Made by a program: the position numbers and the translations under genes. From Kitasatospora albolonga (lineage in GTDB: Bacteria; Actinomycetota; Actinomycetes; Streptomycetales; Streptomycetaceae): 64,000 nt of DNA. Positions 43,091 through 53,262 of this stretch are shown here, one piece after another; positions within the stretch are counted from its first letter, which is position 1; every line of letters starts with the position of its first letter. The notes beneath the pieces were generated by a model. That model searched no databases, was not told the DNA's origin, and was given only the letters and a program-made list of their open reading frames with translations. The stretch covers positions 862,001 through 926,000 of the forward strand of contig CP020563.1 of NCBI GenBank assembly GCA_002082585.1. Reading direction: 5' to 3'.

Positions 43091-44785
43091 TCAGTCCTCC
43101 GGAAGCTCCACCGGCGCGATCTCGTCGTAGAGGTCGCCGGGACCGGGGTTGGTCGGGTCGGTGGCCCCGCCGAACTGGTGCATGACGCCCCACACCGCGT
43201 TGAGCGCGGTCTGCACGGCGCCCTCGGCCCAGCCGGCCGTCCAGGAGATGTCGTCCCCGGCGAGGAAGATCCCGCGCTTGTCCTCGGGCAGCCGGTCCTG
43301 CATGAAGTGGGTGAACAGCCGCCGCTGGTAGCGGTAGTGGCCGGGCAGGTTGGCCTTGAACGCGCCCATGAACCAGGGCTCGTTCTCCCAGGAGACGGTG
43401 ACCGGGTTGCCGATGATGTGGCTGCGGATGTCGACGTTCGGGTAGATCTCGCCGAGCGACTTGAGCATGACCTCCATGCGCTCCTTCGGGGAGAGCGGCA
43501 GCCACTTCAGGCTGTCGTCGCACCACGTGTAGGAGAGGCAGATGACGGCGGGCTTGTCCGGGCCGTCGTCCAGGAGGTACGTCCCCCGGGTCATCCGGTC
43601 GGTGAGCGTCATCGACATGGTGTCGCGGCCGGTGAGCTCGTCCTTGTCGAGCCAGAACGGCCGGTCGACCGGGACGAACAGCTTGGACGACTCCATGTAG
43701 TGGGTGCGCTCCATCGCCGTCCAGTGGTCGATCGGGAAGAGCGCGTCATCGCAGTCGATCTTGGAGAGCAGCAGCCAGGACTGGCCGGTGAAGACGGCGG
43801 CCCGGAAGGTGCGGATGTCCCCGGTGGCGTCGGTGACCGTGATGCGGTTGCCCGCCGTACGGGTCAGCCGGGTGACCGCGCCGCGCGGCTCGCCGCCGTG
43901 CAGGGAGGCCAGCGAGGTGCCCAGCGGCCAGTGGACGATCTTCTGCGGCTCGCGGTCCCACAGGCGCAGCGGGAGCTGCTGGCTGCCGCCGACGATGCCC
44001 CGGTGGTGGTCGTCGGCCTCGGTGTAGACGACCCGCAGGATCTCCAGGATGGAGTTGGGGAAGTCGGTGTCCCAGCCGCCGGTGCCGAAGCCGACCTGGC
44101 CGAAGATCTCACGGTGGCGGAAGGACCTGAACGCCTCGGACTCGCAGAGGAAGCCGTAGAAGGTCTGGTTGTCGAGCCGCTCGACGAGCCGCGACCAGAT
44201 CTCCCGGATGCGCGGGACATCGCGCTCGCGCAGCGCCCGGTTCATGTCGGAGAAGTCGGCGCCCTCCTCCAGGCAGGCGTTCCAGGCGTTCGCCACATCC
44301 CGGTAGACCTGGGGCAGGTCGTCGATGGTCTCGGCGTAGTGCGACTCGCCCTTGAGGTCCACGACGGTGGAGGGGGTGGCCGGGGAGAGCGGGTTGGGGA
44401 AGGCCCGGGTCTCCAGGCCGACGAGGTCGATGTAGTGCTGGAGCGCCGTGGAGGACGGCGGGAAGCGCATGGCGCCCATCTCGGCGGTGAGCGAGGGGTC
44501 GCAGCCGTCGAAGCCGACGGTGCGCAGCCGGCCACCGATCTGGTCCGCCTCGTAGACGACGGGCTTGAGGCCCATCTTCATCAGCTCGTACGCGGCGATG
44601 ATGCCCGACAGCCCGCCGCCGATGACGGCGACCTCCTGGCCGTGCTCGGTCGCCGGTATCTGGCCGAGCCCGGCCGGGTGGGCGAGGAAGTCGTCGTACG
44701 CGTACGGGAAGTCCGGCCCGAACATGGTGATCGGCGGGGCGGTGGCGTCGGTGTGCTGGACGGCGTTGGGCACCGTGGACGTCAT
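43091..44785 (-). CDS. davB: lysine 2-monooxygenase-like flavin amine oxidase
   Basis: 564 residues. FAD-binding VAVIGGGLSGIIAAYELMKMGLKPVVYEA (about 50-78) and GGRLRTVGF, then the amine-oxidase fold. Many segments (GPDFPYAYDDFLAHPAGLG, FGQVGFGTGGWDTDFPNS, VSWENEPWFMGAFKANLPGHYRY, GIFLAGDDISWTAGWAEGAVQT) and the length match lysine 2-monooxygenase DavB of Pseudomonas, which converts L-lysine to 5-aminovaleramide and CO2. The partner amidase is immediately upstream. AAGGAG lies 10 bases before the ATG. The exact amino-acid substrate is inferred from similarity recalled, not tested. Confidence 0.8.
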   Translation of the reverse strand: MTSTVPNAVQHTDATAPPITMFGPDFPYAYDDFLAHPAGLGQIPATEHGQEVAVIGGGLSGIIAAYELMKMGLKPVVYEADQIGGRLRTVGFDGCDPSLTAEMGAMRFPPSSTALQHYIDLVGLETRAFPNPLSPATPSTVVDLKGESHYAETIDDLPQVYRDVANAWNACLEEGADFSDMNRALRERDVPRIREIWSRLVERLDNQTFYGFLCESEAFRSFRHREIFGQVGFGTGGWDTDFPNSILEILRVVYTEADDHHRGIVGGSQQLPLRLWDREPQKIVHWPLGTSLASLHGGEPRGAVTRLTRTAGNRITVTDATGDIRTFRAAVFTGQSWLLLSKIDCDDALFPIDHWTAMERTHYMESSKLFVPVDRPFWLDKDELTGRDTMSMTLTDRMTRGTYLLDDGPDKPAVICLSYTWCDDSLKWLPLSPKERMEVMLKSLGEIYPNVDIRSHIIGNPVTVSWENEPWFMGAFKANLPGHYRYQRRLFTHFMQDRLPEDKRGIFLAGDDISWTAGWAEGAVQTALNAVWGVMHQFGGATDPTNPGPGDLYDEIAPVELPED

Positions 44786-44833
44786 GGGGTACGGACTCCT
44801 TGCGCTGTACGGAAGTTCGGGGAGGGGGCGGGC

Positions 44834-45631
44834 TCAGGCGAGGGAGCCGTAGAGGCCGGGGCGGCGGTCGTGCAGATACGGGTTGGCGGTACGCGACGCG
44901 GCCAGGAACTCCGGGTCCACCTCGCCGGTCACGAGCTCCTCGCCGCGGCCCGCGCGGGTGCGGACGGTGCCGTCGGGCCCGGCCAGGCAGCTCAGCCCGA
45001 CGAACTCGAACTCGCCTTCCGGGCCGGTCCGGTTGACGTACGCCACGTACATCTGGCTCTCGAAGGCCCGTACGGGGATGACGGATTCGGCGACGAACTG
45101 GAAGGGGTGCATCTGCGCGGTGGGCACCAGCAGCAGATCGGTCCCGGCGAGGGCGTGCGCCCGTACGTTCTCCGGGAACTCGACGTCGTAGCAGATCAGC
45201 AGGCCGATGCGGATGCCGTCCAGCTCCGCCTGGACGACGGTCTCCTCGCCCGGGGTGAACCACTCCTGCTCGAAGCAGCCGAAGAGGTGGGTCTTGCGGT
45301 AGTTCGCCAGGCGCGTGCCGTCGGGGCCGATCAGCTGGGAGGAGTTGAAGATCCGCTCGCCGTCGCGCTCCGGGTAGCCGTAGTGGACCGCGAGGCCGTG
45401 GCGTACGGCGATCTCCGCGACGGCCTGGGCGCCGGGGCCGTCGACGGGCTCGGCCAGCCCGGGGACGGCGTCCCCGATCGCGTACCCGGTCAGGAACAGC
45501 TCGGGGGCGACCAGCAGCCGGGCCCCGGCCGCGGCGGCGCGTGCGGCGGCCTCGTCCAGCGCCTTCAGGTTCTCGGCGACGGCACCGGGCCGTCCGGAGC
45601 TCTGGAGCAGGGCGGTGCGCAACGGCGGCAT
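44834..45631 (-). CDS. davA: 5-aminovaleramidase-like carbon-nitrogen hydrolase
   Basis: 265 residues, nitrilase superfamily. Catalytic triad: Glu in APELFLTGY (about 43), Lys in YRKTHLFG (about 114) and Cys in LLICYDVEFPE (about 148). Length and neighbour match DavA, which hydrolyses 5-aminovaleramide to 5-aminovalerate and ammonia after DavB. First gene of the pair; the oxidase starts 48 bp downstream. A near-perfect palindrome 29 bp upstream of the start probably binds a regulator. Confidence 0.8.
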   Translation of the reverse strand: MPPLRTALLQSSGRPGAVAENLKALDEAAARAAAAGARLLVAPELFLTGYAIGDAVPGLAEPVDGPGAQAVAEIAVRHGLAVHYGYPERDGERIFNSSQLIGPDGTRLANYRKTHLFGCFEQEWFTPGEETVVQAELDGIRIGLLICYDVEFPENVRAHALAGTDLLLVPTAQMHPFQFVAESVIPVRAFESQMYVAYVNRTGPEGEFEFVGLSCLAGPDGTVRTRAGRGEELVTGEVDPEFLAASRTANPYLHDRRPGLYGSLA

Positions 45632-45659
45632 GGCTGACCTCGGGAGGTGCGGGCGGGGC

Positions 45660-45688
45660 GGGGAGACGTATCGAAGGTACGTGTCCCC
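45660..45688. promoter_or_regulatory. palindrome upstream of davA-like gene
   Basis: GGGGAGACGTA (45660-45670) and TACGTGTCCCC (45678-45688) form an 11-bp inverted repeat with one mismatch around TCGAAGG. Position and symmetry suit an operator of the davA-davB unit. The remaining 290 bp to the protease start include an AT-rich stretch (45830-45905) that probably holds the protease promoter. Confidence 0.5.
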
Positions 45689-45980
45689 GCTCGGCCCGGA
45701 CAAGGCGCGAGTGTTGCGCACCGACCGTCGATCCGTTGCGTGCGGGGGGCCTGTGGCGGCGAAACGTTGCACAGGGCATCACCGCAGGTCAGCGGGGTGA
45801 TGTGGGCCACTCTTCCCGATCACACACGTTCAGGCTTAAAAATCCGGCCACCAACAGCTTTGCGTCAACCTTGCACCCTCTTTGCCTATTCATGATTGAA
45901 CGGCTTTCTCAGTGGGGGGTTTGACGTCGCCGTGGACAACCCACGCACCGCACCCACCACGTGAATCAGTCGGAGGACAT

Positions 45981-47294
45981 GTGAACTCCCATGCAAAACT
46001 CCTCGCCGTCACGGCCGTATCTGTTCTTGCACTTGCGCCGATTACCATGTCGATGTCGCCCACAAGTACACCTGCCGTGCCGCGCGGAGCAATCACTGTC
46101 GGCGCAGTCGGGCAGCACGTTCCCGGCCCGAGCCTGAGAGCGGGCGAAAAACGCACAGATGGTGCCGCAGTCGCACTGTCCGATCCTCGTATGGCCAACC
46201 AGCAGAAAGCTCAGGAGATCGCGGACGCCCTCGACACCGTGGTGAACAAGGAGCGCCTGAAGGGATTCACTGGCCTGACGGTCGCCCCCGATGCCGTGAC
46301 ACTGCACTGGAAGGGCAAGGTCCCTGCCCGCATCACCTCGGTCATCGGCACAGCGACGGTTCCTGTGAACGTCAAGGCAGCACCGTTCTCCCTGGCTGAG
46401 CTCGATGCAGCTGCCCGCGCTGTCGGCGCCACGCCTCCGGCGTCGCTGGCAGGAAAAGTTACCCGGGTCGGACCCACGAGCGACTTCGCGGCCATCGAGG
46501 TCGCCACGGACACCGCTGTACCGGGCACCGGCCATAAGGCCGCCCCCGCCGAATCTGTGAATGGCATCCCCATCCGCTATGTGGTCGAAGCCCGCTCCGT
46601 CGGCGCCAGCCGGTGGGACGACACCGCACCGTTCTGGGGCGGCAACGCGATCGACCGGCTCGTGGACCCTATATTTCGGACCTACGCGTACTGCACAACA
46701 GCTTTCCCGGTCCGTAGGAGCAACGGCAGCGAGGCTCTGCTCACCGCGGAGCATTGCGGGGCGAACAAGAAGTGGAACACACCTTATGGAGACCGCCTCG
46801 TCGGCAACAGCAACGGGGGCAGCAAGCCGCTCGACGCGATGCTCCTCACCGGCTCGACCTACGGAAACGCCATCTTCGTGGGTGATCACAACTCCAACCA
46901 GGGCGTCTTGGTAGGCGGGGCCGCCAACCCGGCAGTCAGTTCCTACATCTTTGCTTCGGGTTCCTTCTCCGGCGCCTCGGTGTTGCGGGTCCAGAGCGTC
47001 AACCAGTACCTGGCCAATAGCGAAGGCGTCCTGGTCGGTCCAGGCTTCTGGGCCATCAATGAGGAGGGCGACGCCAGCGTGGGTGAGGGAGACAGCGGCG
47101 GCCCGGTCGCCGGCACTCACAGCAACCCGCAACGAGTCACAGCACGCGGGCTGATATCCCACATCTCCACCGGGAGCTACCTGGGTAGCTGTGTGGGCGT
47201 CGTGCATGACGGCAGGCTCTGCTCCACGCGTTCGTTTCACGTGAACATCGGCGCGATCACCAGTGGGCTGAGCGTCACCGTCAAGACCAGCTGA
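45981..47294 (+). CDS. secreted chymotrypsin-like serine protease
   Basis: 437 residues. Signal peptide (residues 1-30: SHAKLLAVTAVSVLALAPITMS), a pro-region of about 190 residues, then a trypsin-like domain: Cys-bridged LLTAEHCG (catalytic His), KPLDAMLL (Asp) and VGEGDSGGPVAG (Ser). CTT..HCG and CVGVVHDGRLC suggest two disulfides. GGAGG precedes the GTG. Codon third positions are noticeably less GC-biased than in the flanking housekeeping genes, which may reflect horizontal acquisition. A short gap without structure separates it from the lipoprotein gene. Confidence 0.85.
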   Translation: MNSHAKLLAVTAVSVLALAPITMSMSPTSTPAVPRGAITVGAVGQHVPGPSLRAGEKRTDGAAVALSDPRMANQQKAQEIADALDTVVNKERLKGFTGLTVAPDAVTLHWKGKVPARITSVIGTATVPVNVKAAPFSLAELDAAARAVGATPPASLAGKVTRVGPTSDFAAIEVATDTAVPGTGHKAAPAESVNGIPIRYVVEARSVGASRWDDTAPFWGGNAIDRLVDPIFRTYAYCTTAFPVRRSNGSEALLTAEHCGANKKWNTPYGDRLVGNSNGGSKPLDAMLLTGSTYGNAIFVGDHNSNQGVLVGGAANPAVSSYIFASGSFSGASVLRVQSVNQYLANSEGVLVGPGFWAINEEGDASVGEGDSGGPVAGTHSNPQRVTARGLISHISTGSYLGSCVGVVHDGRLCSTRSFHVNIGAITSGLSVTVKTS

Positions 47295-47432
47295 CACGGA
47301 GAGCGGCGGTGCACGTCCGGCGCGCAGCATGTTCCCCGGGCAGTCCATCATTTCAGGAAGCAGCACCGCTGCTTCAAGGAACAGCACCGCGATCGACTGT
47401 CCACGCCGTGGTTCGCTGACTATGGTCGACTC

Positions 47433-47999
47433 ATGACCTCCATGTCATCAGCACATTCAACTCCCCTCCGCGTTGCCGGAGTTGCCCTGTTCCTGGTGCT
47501 TACGGTCTGTAGCTGCACAGCCGATGGGGCGGGTGCCGAACGCTCGAGCAACGAGCGCTCGGCACCCGCGGTGGACACGCAGGGTTCCGGCGCTGCGACC
47601 GCATCCGAAGAGATCGGGCAGTTCGCCGGCGAACGGTTCCCCAAGCTCTTCGCCCAGGTGTCCGTCGAGGGGGAGAACGTCGTCGTCCATCGGGTCCGTA
47701 CCGATGGCAGCCCTCTGGACACCGCGGTACGCAAGCAGTTCCCCGCCCATCCCGTACGGTTCGCGGATGCCCCGCGCAGCGCGACCGAACTCGATGCCCT
47801 GACCAGACGTGTCGTGGATGACCACCGAACCCTGGAGGCCGAGGGTATTCGGGTCGGTGCCGTGGGCCCCGACTATGTGCGGGGCATCGTGATCGTCAAC
47901 GTCGAGAACCCCGCGTCGGCCCGCACCGCCCTGACCGAGCGGTACGGCAAGGCTCTGCGGGTGTCGGCTCCTGGACCTGATGTGATCCCGGCGGGCTGA
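47433..47999 (+). CDS. putative lipoprotein of unknown function
   Basis: 188 residues. Hydrophobic N-terminus VAGVALFLVLTVCSC with a plausible lipobox ending at Cys 28, so likely lipid-anchored. The mature part (FAGERFPKLFAQVSVEGENVVVHRV, TRRVVDDHRTLEAEGIRVGAVGPDYVRGIVIVNVEN) resembles the alpha/beta pro-domain-like region of streptomycete secreted proteases, which fits its place after the protease gene. A large palindrome (47529-47569) lies in the coding sequence just after the lipobox. No known family. Confidence 0.7.
   Translation: MTSMSSAHSTPLRVAGVALFLVLTVCSCTADGAGAERSSNERSAPAVDTQGSGAATASEEIGQFAGERFPKLFAQVSVEGENVVVHRVRTDGSPLDTAVRKQFPAHPVRFADAPRSATELDALTRRVVDDHRTLEAEGIRVGAVGPDYVRGIVIVNVENPASARTALTERYGKALRVSAPGPDVIPAG
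47529..47569. repeat. 18-bp inverted repeat inside lipoprotein gene
   Basis: GCGGGTGCCGAACGCTCG (47529-47546) and CGAGCGCTCGGCACCCGC (47552-47569) pair over 18 bp with one mismatch around AGCAA. It encodes the linker after the lipid anchor. In the mRNA it would be a very strong hairpin about 100 nt after the start. Confidence 0.75.
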
Positions 48000-48068
48000 C
48001 AGCTGTGGCCGGGTGCGCCGTGCGGGCGGCGCGGGTGTCGTATCCGGTCCCCGCCGGACCGGATCGCC

Positions 48069-48527
48069 TCAGGCGGGCGGGGCCTCCGCCGAGTAGCGGC
48101 GCAGCAGGGGCGAGAGCACGAGTACGGACTTGGTGCGCTCGACGTACGGCTCCCCCGCGATCCGCTCCAGCACCTGTTCGAAGTGGCGCATGTCGGCGGC
48201 GAAGACCTGGACCACCGCGTCGGCGTCTCCGGTGACGGTGGAGGCCGAGGCGATCTCCGGGTAGCGGGCGAGGCCCTGCTTGATCGCGTCCGGGGAGGTG
48301 TTGCGGCTGCAGTAGATCTCGATGAAGCCCTCGGTCTCCCAGCCCAGCGCGGCCGGGTCGACGCGTACGGTGAAGCCGGTGATCGCGCCCTCGGCGCGGA
48401 GCCGGTCGACGCGGCGTTTGACGGCGGGGGCGGAGAGGCCGACGATCGCGCCGATGTCGGCGTAGGAGCGCCGGGCGTCTTCGGCGAGGGCGTGGACGAT
48501 GCGTTCGTCGAGGTCGTTCAGGCGCAC
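48069..48527 (-). CDS. Lrp/AsnC-family regulator
   Basis: 152 residues. N-terminal helix-turn-helix (LNDLDERIVHALAEDARRSYADIGAIVGLSAPAVKRRVDRL) and C-terminal RAM/ligand domain (STVTGDADAVVQVFAADMRHFEQVLERI). Feast/famine-type regulators usually sense amino acids. The GTG at 48527 is the standard family start. It follows the aldehyde dehydrogenase gene in the same direction with 125 bp between; it may regulate that gene and the lysine-degrading genes nearby. Confidence 0.9.
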   Translation of the reverse strand: MRLNDLDERIVHALAEDARRSYADIGAIVGLSAPAVKRRVDRLRAEGAITGFTVRVDPAALGWETEGFIEIYCSRNTSPDAIKQGLARYPEIASASTVTGDADAVVQVFAADMRHFEQVLERIAGEPYVERTKSVLVLSPLLRRYSAEAPPA

Positions 48528-48652
48528 GTCGGGCGGTTCACTTCTCTGCGGTGGGGCCGGTTGCGGGAGGCGGACGGGTGCCGCCTCCCGCAGTAGACCA
48601 TGAGCGGGCCGCGCGGGCGTGCTCGGCGCAGGGGCAGTGGGTGGCCCGAGGG

Positions 48653-50110
48653 TCAGAACGGGAACCGCGAGCGGCCGTGCTGGATGGAGATCCACTTCTG
48701 GGTGGTGAACGCCTCGACCATCGACTCGCCGTTCAGCCGGCCGAGGCCCGAGCTCTTCTCGCCGCCGAAGGGGACGATCGGCTCGTCGTGGACGGTGCCG
48801 TCGTTGATGTGGATCATGCCGGTGTGGATGCGCTGCCCGACCCGCACACCGCGCTCGATGTTCGCGGTGTGGACGGCGCCGCTGAGCCCGTACGGGGTGT
48901 CGTTGGCGATACGGACGGCCTCGTCCTCGCCGTCGAAGGGGATGAGCAGGGCGACGGGGCCGAAGATCTCCTGCTGGAGGACCGGCGAGTCGGCGGCGAG
49001 GCCGGTCAGCACGGAGGGGCTGACCAGGTTGCCGTCGGCGCGGCCGTGCAGGAGGGCGGTGGCACCGGCCTCGACGGTCTGGTCGACGATCCGGGAGACG
49101 GACTCGGCCTGCGAGGAGTTGATCAGCGGGCCGATCTGGGTGGCCGGGTCGGCCGGGTCGCCGACGGTGAGGGAGGCGACCTTGGCGACGAACTTCTCGG
49201 TGAACTCCGCCTCGACGGCCCGGTCGACCAGGATGCGGTTGGCGGCCATGCAGACCTGGCCCTGGTGGACGTAACGGCTGAAGACCGCGGCGTCGACCGC
49301 GTAGTCCACATCGGCGTCGTCGAGAACGATCAGGGCGCTGTTGCCGCCGAGTTCGAGCACGACGCGCTTGAGGTTGGCGGCGCAGACGGTGGCGACGTGC
49401 CGGCCGACCTTGTCCGAGCCGGTGAAGGAGATGACCTGCGGTACGGGGTGCTCCAGCAGGGTGTCGCCGATCTCCGCGATGTCGGTGACGACGACGTTGA
49501 GCAGTCCGGCGGGCAGCCCGGCGTCCTCGAAGACCTTGGCGAGCAGGGTGCCGCCGCAGATCGGGGTGTTCTGGTGCGGCTTGAGGACGACGGCGTTGCC
49601 GAGAGCGAGGGCGGGCGCGACCGACTTGAGGGAGAGCAGGAAGGGGAAGTTGAAGGGGCTGATGACCCCGACGACCCCGACCGGCACCCGGTAGACGCGG
49701 TTCTCCTTGCCCTCGGTCGGCGAGGGGAGGATCTGGCCGGCCGGGCGCAGGGCGAGCTGGATGGCCTCGCGCAGGAACTCCTTGGCCAGGTGGAGTTCGA
49801 AGCCCGCCTTCAGCCGGGTGCCGCCCAGCTCGGCGACGATCGCCTCGCTGATCTCCGCCTCGCGCTCCTCGACGATGCGCAGCGCCTTCTCCAGGACCGT
49901 GCGCCGGGCGTACGGGTTGGTGTCGGCCCACGCCTGCTGGGCCTGCTCGGCGGCGCGGTACGCCTGGTCGACCTCCTCGGCGGTGGCGACGGGGATCGAG
50001 GCGAGCTTCTCCCCGTTGAACGGGTTGAAGTCGATGATGTCCCAGGACCCCTTCCCCGGCCTCCACTCGCCGTCGATGTACTGATGGGCCAGGTCAGTGA
50101 AGAAGGACAT
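48653..50110 (-). CDS. NAD(P)-dependent aldehyde dehydrogenase (benzaldehyde/vanillin type)
   Basis: 485 residues. Cofactor-site SPFNFPF and KPHQNTP, FTGSDKVGRHVA, general base Glu in VLELGGNSALIV and nucleophile Cys in HQGQVCMAANR are all present. Closest in character to the benzaldehyde/vanillin dehydrogenase group. AAGGGATCTC precedes the ATG. An AT-rich upstream region (50140-50175) may be an Lrp site. With the DavBA pair 3.5 kb away it might act in amino-acid or aromatic catabolism; the substrate is unknown. Confidence 0.92.
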   Translation of the reverse strand: MSFFTDLAHQYIDGEWRPGKGSWDIIDFNPFNGEKLASIPVATAEEVDQAYRAAEQAQQAWADTNPYARRTVLEKALRIVEEREAEISEAIVAELGGTRLKAGFELHLAKEFLREAIQLALRPAGQILPSPTEGKENRVYRVPVGVVGVISPFNFPFLLSLKSVAPALALGNAVVLKPHQNTPICGGTLLAKVFEDAGLPAGLLNVVVTDIAEIGDTLLEHPVPQVISFTGSDKVGRHVATVCAANLKRVVLELGGNSALIVLDDADVDYAVDAAVFSRYVHQGQVCMAANRILVDRAVEAEFTEKFVAKVASLTVGDPADPATQIGPLINSSQAESVSRIVDQTVEAGATALLHGRADGNLVSPSVLTGLAADSPVLQQEIFGPVALLIPFDGEDEAVRIANDTPYGLSGAVHTANIERGVRVGQRIHTGMIHINDGTVHDEPIVPFGGEKSSGLGRLNGESMVEAFTTQKWISIQHGRSRFPF

Positions 50111-50139
50111 GAGATCCCTTACCGCAGAGAGGCAGGCAG

Positions 50140-50175
50140 CTGATAGCGCTTCATATTACTTATTTCTCAACAGAG
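50140..50175 (-). promoter_or_regulatory. AT-rich promoter/operator of aldehyde dehydrogenase
   Basis: The minus strand reads GTTGAGAAATAAGTAATATG followed by AAGCGCT, an unusually AT-rich patch in this genome, ending about 30 bp upstream of the ATG. Imperfect symmetry and A/T tracts resemble Lrp-type sites, and an Lrp gene is next in line. Assignment is tentative. Confidence 0.35.
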
Positions 50176-50261
50176 TTGAAGCAGGGTCCCGGCCACCTCG
50201 GAAGGCCCGTGGACGGGGGCCGGAAGACGCGCGAACAAAGGCGCCGCAAGGCCCGTGAACG

Positions 50262-50304
50262 GACCTTGCCCCTCCCGGCGTGAAGCACCGGAAGGGGCAA
50301 GGTC
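50262..50304 (-). terminator. terminator after guaB1
   Basis: GACCTTGCCCCT (50262-50273) and AGGGGCAAGGTC (50293-50304) form a perfect 12-bp stem; the 19-nt loop contains a further CCGG/CCGG pairing. It lies 29 bp beyond the guaB1 stop. Confidence 0.8.
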
Positions 50305-50332
50305 ATCGGTCGGACGCGACGGAGGCAGCGGG

Positions 50333-51943
<1,611 letters not shown>

Positions 51944-52119
51944 TTACCCACGGACTGTACCCGAACGGGATTCGATTCATTCGTGATCACCATCCCTGGA
52001 CCCGGTGACAAGGGGTCAGGTAGCTTCAAAGCCGCAGGTCTCGGGGGTGTCCGAGGTGCCGCCCCGGCACATCGGCAGCCTCGGCACACCGTTTGACCGG
52101 AGAGGATCCAGATCCGCCT

Positions 52120-53187
52120 GTGGACAGCGAACTGCCGGACATCTACTGCCCGTTCCCCCAGCGGACCAACCCGCACGTCGGGCACACACGCGGTCACCTG
52201 GCCACCTGGATCAGACAGACGGGTCTGGTGCACCGCGAGTCCGCGATGCACCGCTTCGAACAAGCCGATTTCGGCGCCTTCGTCGGCATGGTCTACCCGA
52301 CGGCCGGACCGGAACACCTCGATCTGGTGGCCGACTGGTTCGTCTGGCTCTTCCTCGTCGACGACCAGCTCGACGACGGCCATCTCGGCCGCTCCCCCGA
52401 GCTGGTGCGCGCCGTGGTCGAGCGGATGCGCGCCGTCGTGGACGGCTCCGCCCCCGCGCCCCTGCCGGGCGAGGAGCTGCCCGCCGCCGTCATCGCCCTG
52501 ATGGACCTGTGGGAACGTACGACACCGAACGCGGCCCCCCACTGGCGGACCCGGTTCGCCTGGCACCTGGTCACCTACCTCACGACGGCCACCACCTGGG
52601 AGGCGGGCAACCGCGCGGACGACGTGGTGCCGTCCGAGGAGACGTATATCGCCAAGCGGCGGCACACCGGGGCCATCCACGTCTGTATGGACCTCATAGA
52701 GATCGTCACCGGCATCGAGGCCCCGGAGTCGCTCCACAACGACCCCCGGTTCATCACCGCCCTGGAAGCCGCCTGCAACCATGTGTGCTGGGCGAACGAC
52801 GTGTACTCCTTCGAGAAGGAGCAGGTGCTCGGCGAGATCCACAACCTCGTCCATCTGGTCCGCCACCACCGGGGCCTCGGCGAGCAGCAGGCGCTGGACC
52901 ATGTCGCGGAGCGGCTGGCCCTGGAGACGGAGCGCTTCCTGACCGCCGAGGACGAGCTGCTGGAGCTGTATCCGGAGCTGACCGGTCTGCTGGTGCCCTA
53001 CCTGGAGGGGATGCGCAGCTGGATGCGCGGGAACCTGGACTGGTCGCGCCAGACCCCGCGCTACAACCCGGCGGACGTGGGCCAGTACGAGGAGCCCCAG
53101 CAGTATCTGGAGGAGACCGTGCTGGGCATCGCGCCCGACCACGCGGAGGCGGCGCCGTGCGCGGCGGAGGCCCCGCGCCAGGGGTGA
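52120..53187 (+). CDS. class I terpene synthase (sesquiterpene-type)
   Basis: 355 residues. Both metal-binding motifs are present: aspartate-rich VDDQLDDG (about residue 82) and NSE triad NDVYSFEKE (about 220-228), with the RY-like SRQTPRYN end (about 310). Cyclises a prenyl diphosphate, most likely farnesyl diphosphate. The product cannot be predicted. GTG at 52120 with GGAGAGG 14 bases upstream, rather wide; TTG at 52093 is the alternative. No prenyltransferase or P450 is adjacent, so it is a stand-alone terpene gene. Confidence 0.9.
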   Translation: MDSELPDIYCPFPQRTNPHVGHTRGHLATWIRQTGLVHRESAMHRFEQADFGAFVGMVYPTAGPEHLDLVADWFVWLFLVDDQLDDGHLGRSPELVRAVVERMRAVVDGSAPAPLPGEELPAAVIALMDLWERTTPNAAPHWRTRFAWHLVTYLTTATTWEAGNRADDVVPSEETYIAKRRHTGAIHVCMDLIEIVTGIEAPESLHNDPRFITALEAACNHVCWANDVYSFEKEQVLGEIHNLVHLVRHHRGLGEQQALDHVAERLALETERFLTAEDELLELYPELTGLLVPYLEGMRSWMRGNLDWSRQTPRYNPADVGQYEEPQQYLEETVLGIAPDHAEAAPCAAEAPRQG

Positions 53188-53206
53188 GGCGTTACGCGCT
53201 ACGGGA

Positions 53207-53240
53207 GGAGGCCGGGCCCCGCGAAGGGTGCCCGGCCTCC
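53207..53240. terminator. bidirectional terminator between terpene synthase and SorC genes
   Basis: GGAGGCCGGGC (53207-53217) and GCCCGGCCTCC (53230-53240) form a perfect 11-bp stem with a 12-nt loop between convergent genes, followed by TTCC on the plus strand and flanked by GGAGG on the other. Confidence 0.8.
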
Positions 53241-53262
53241 TTCCGTACGTTTCCGCTCCCGG

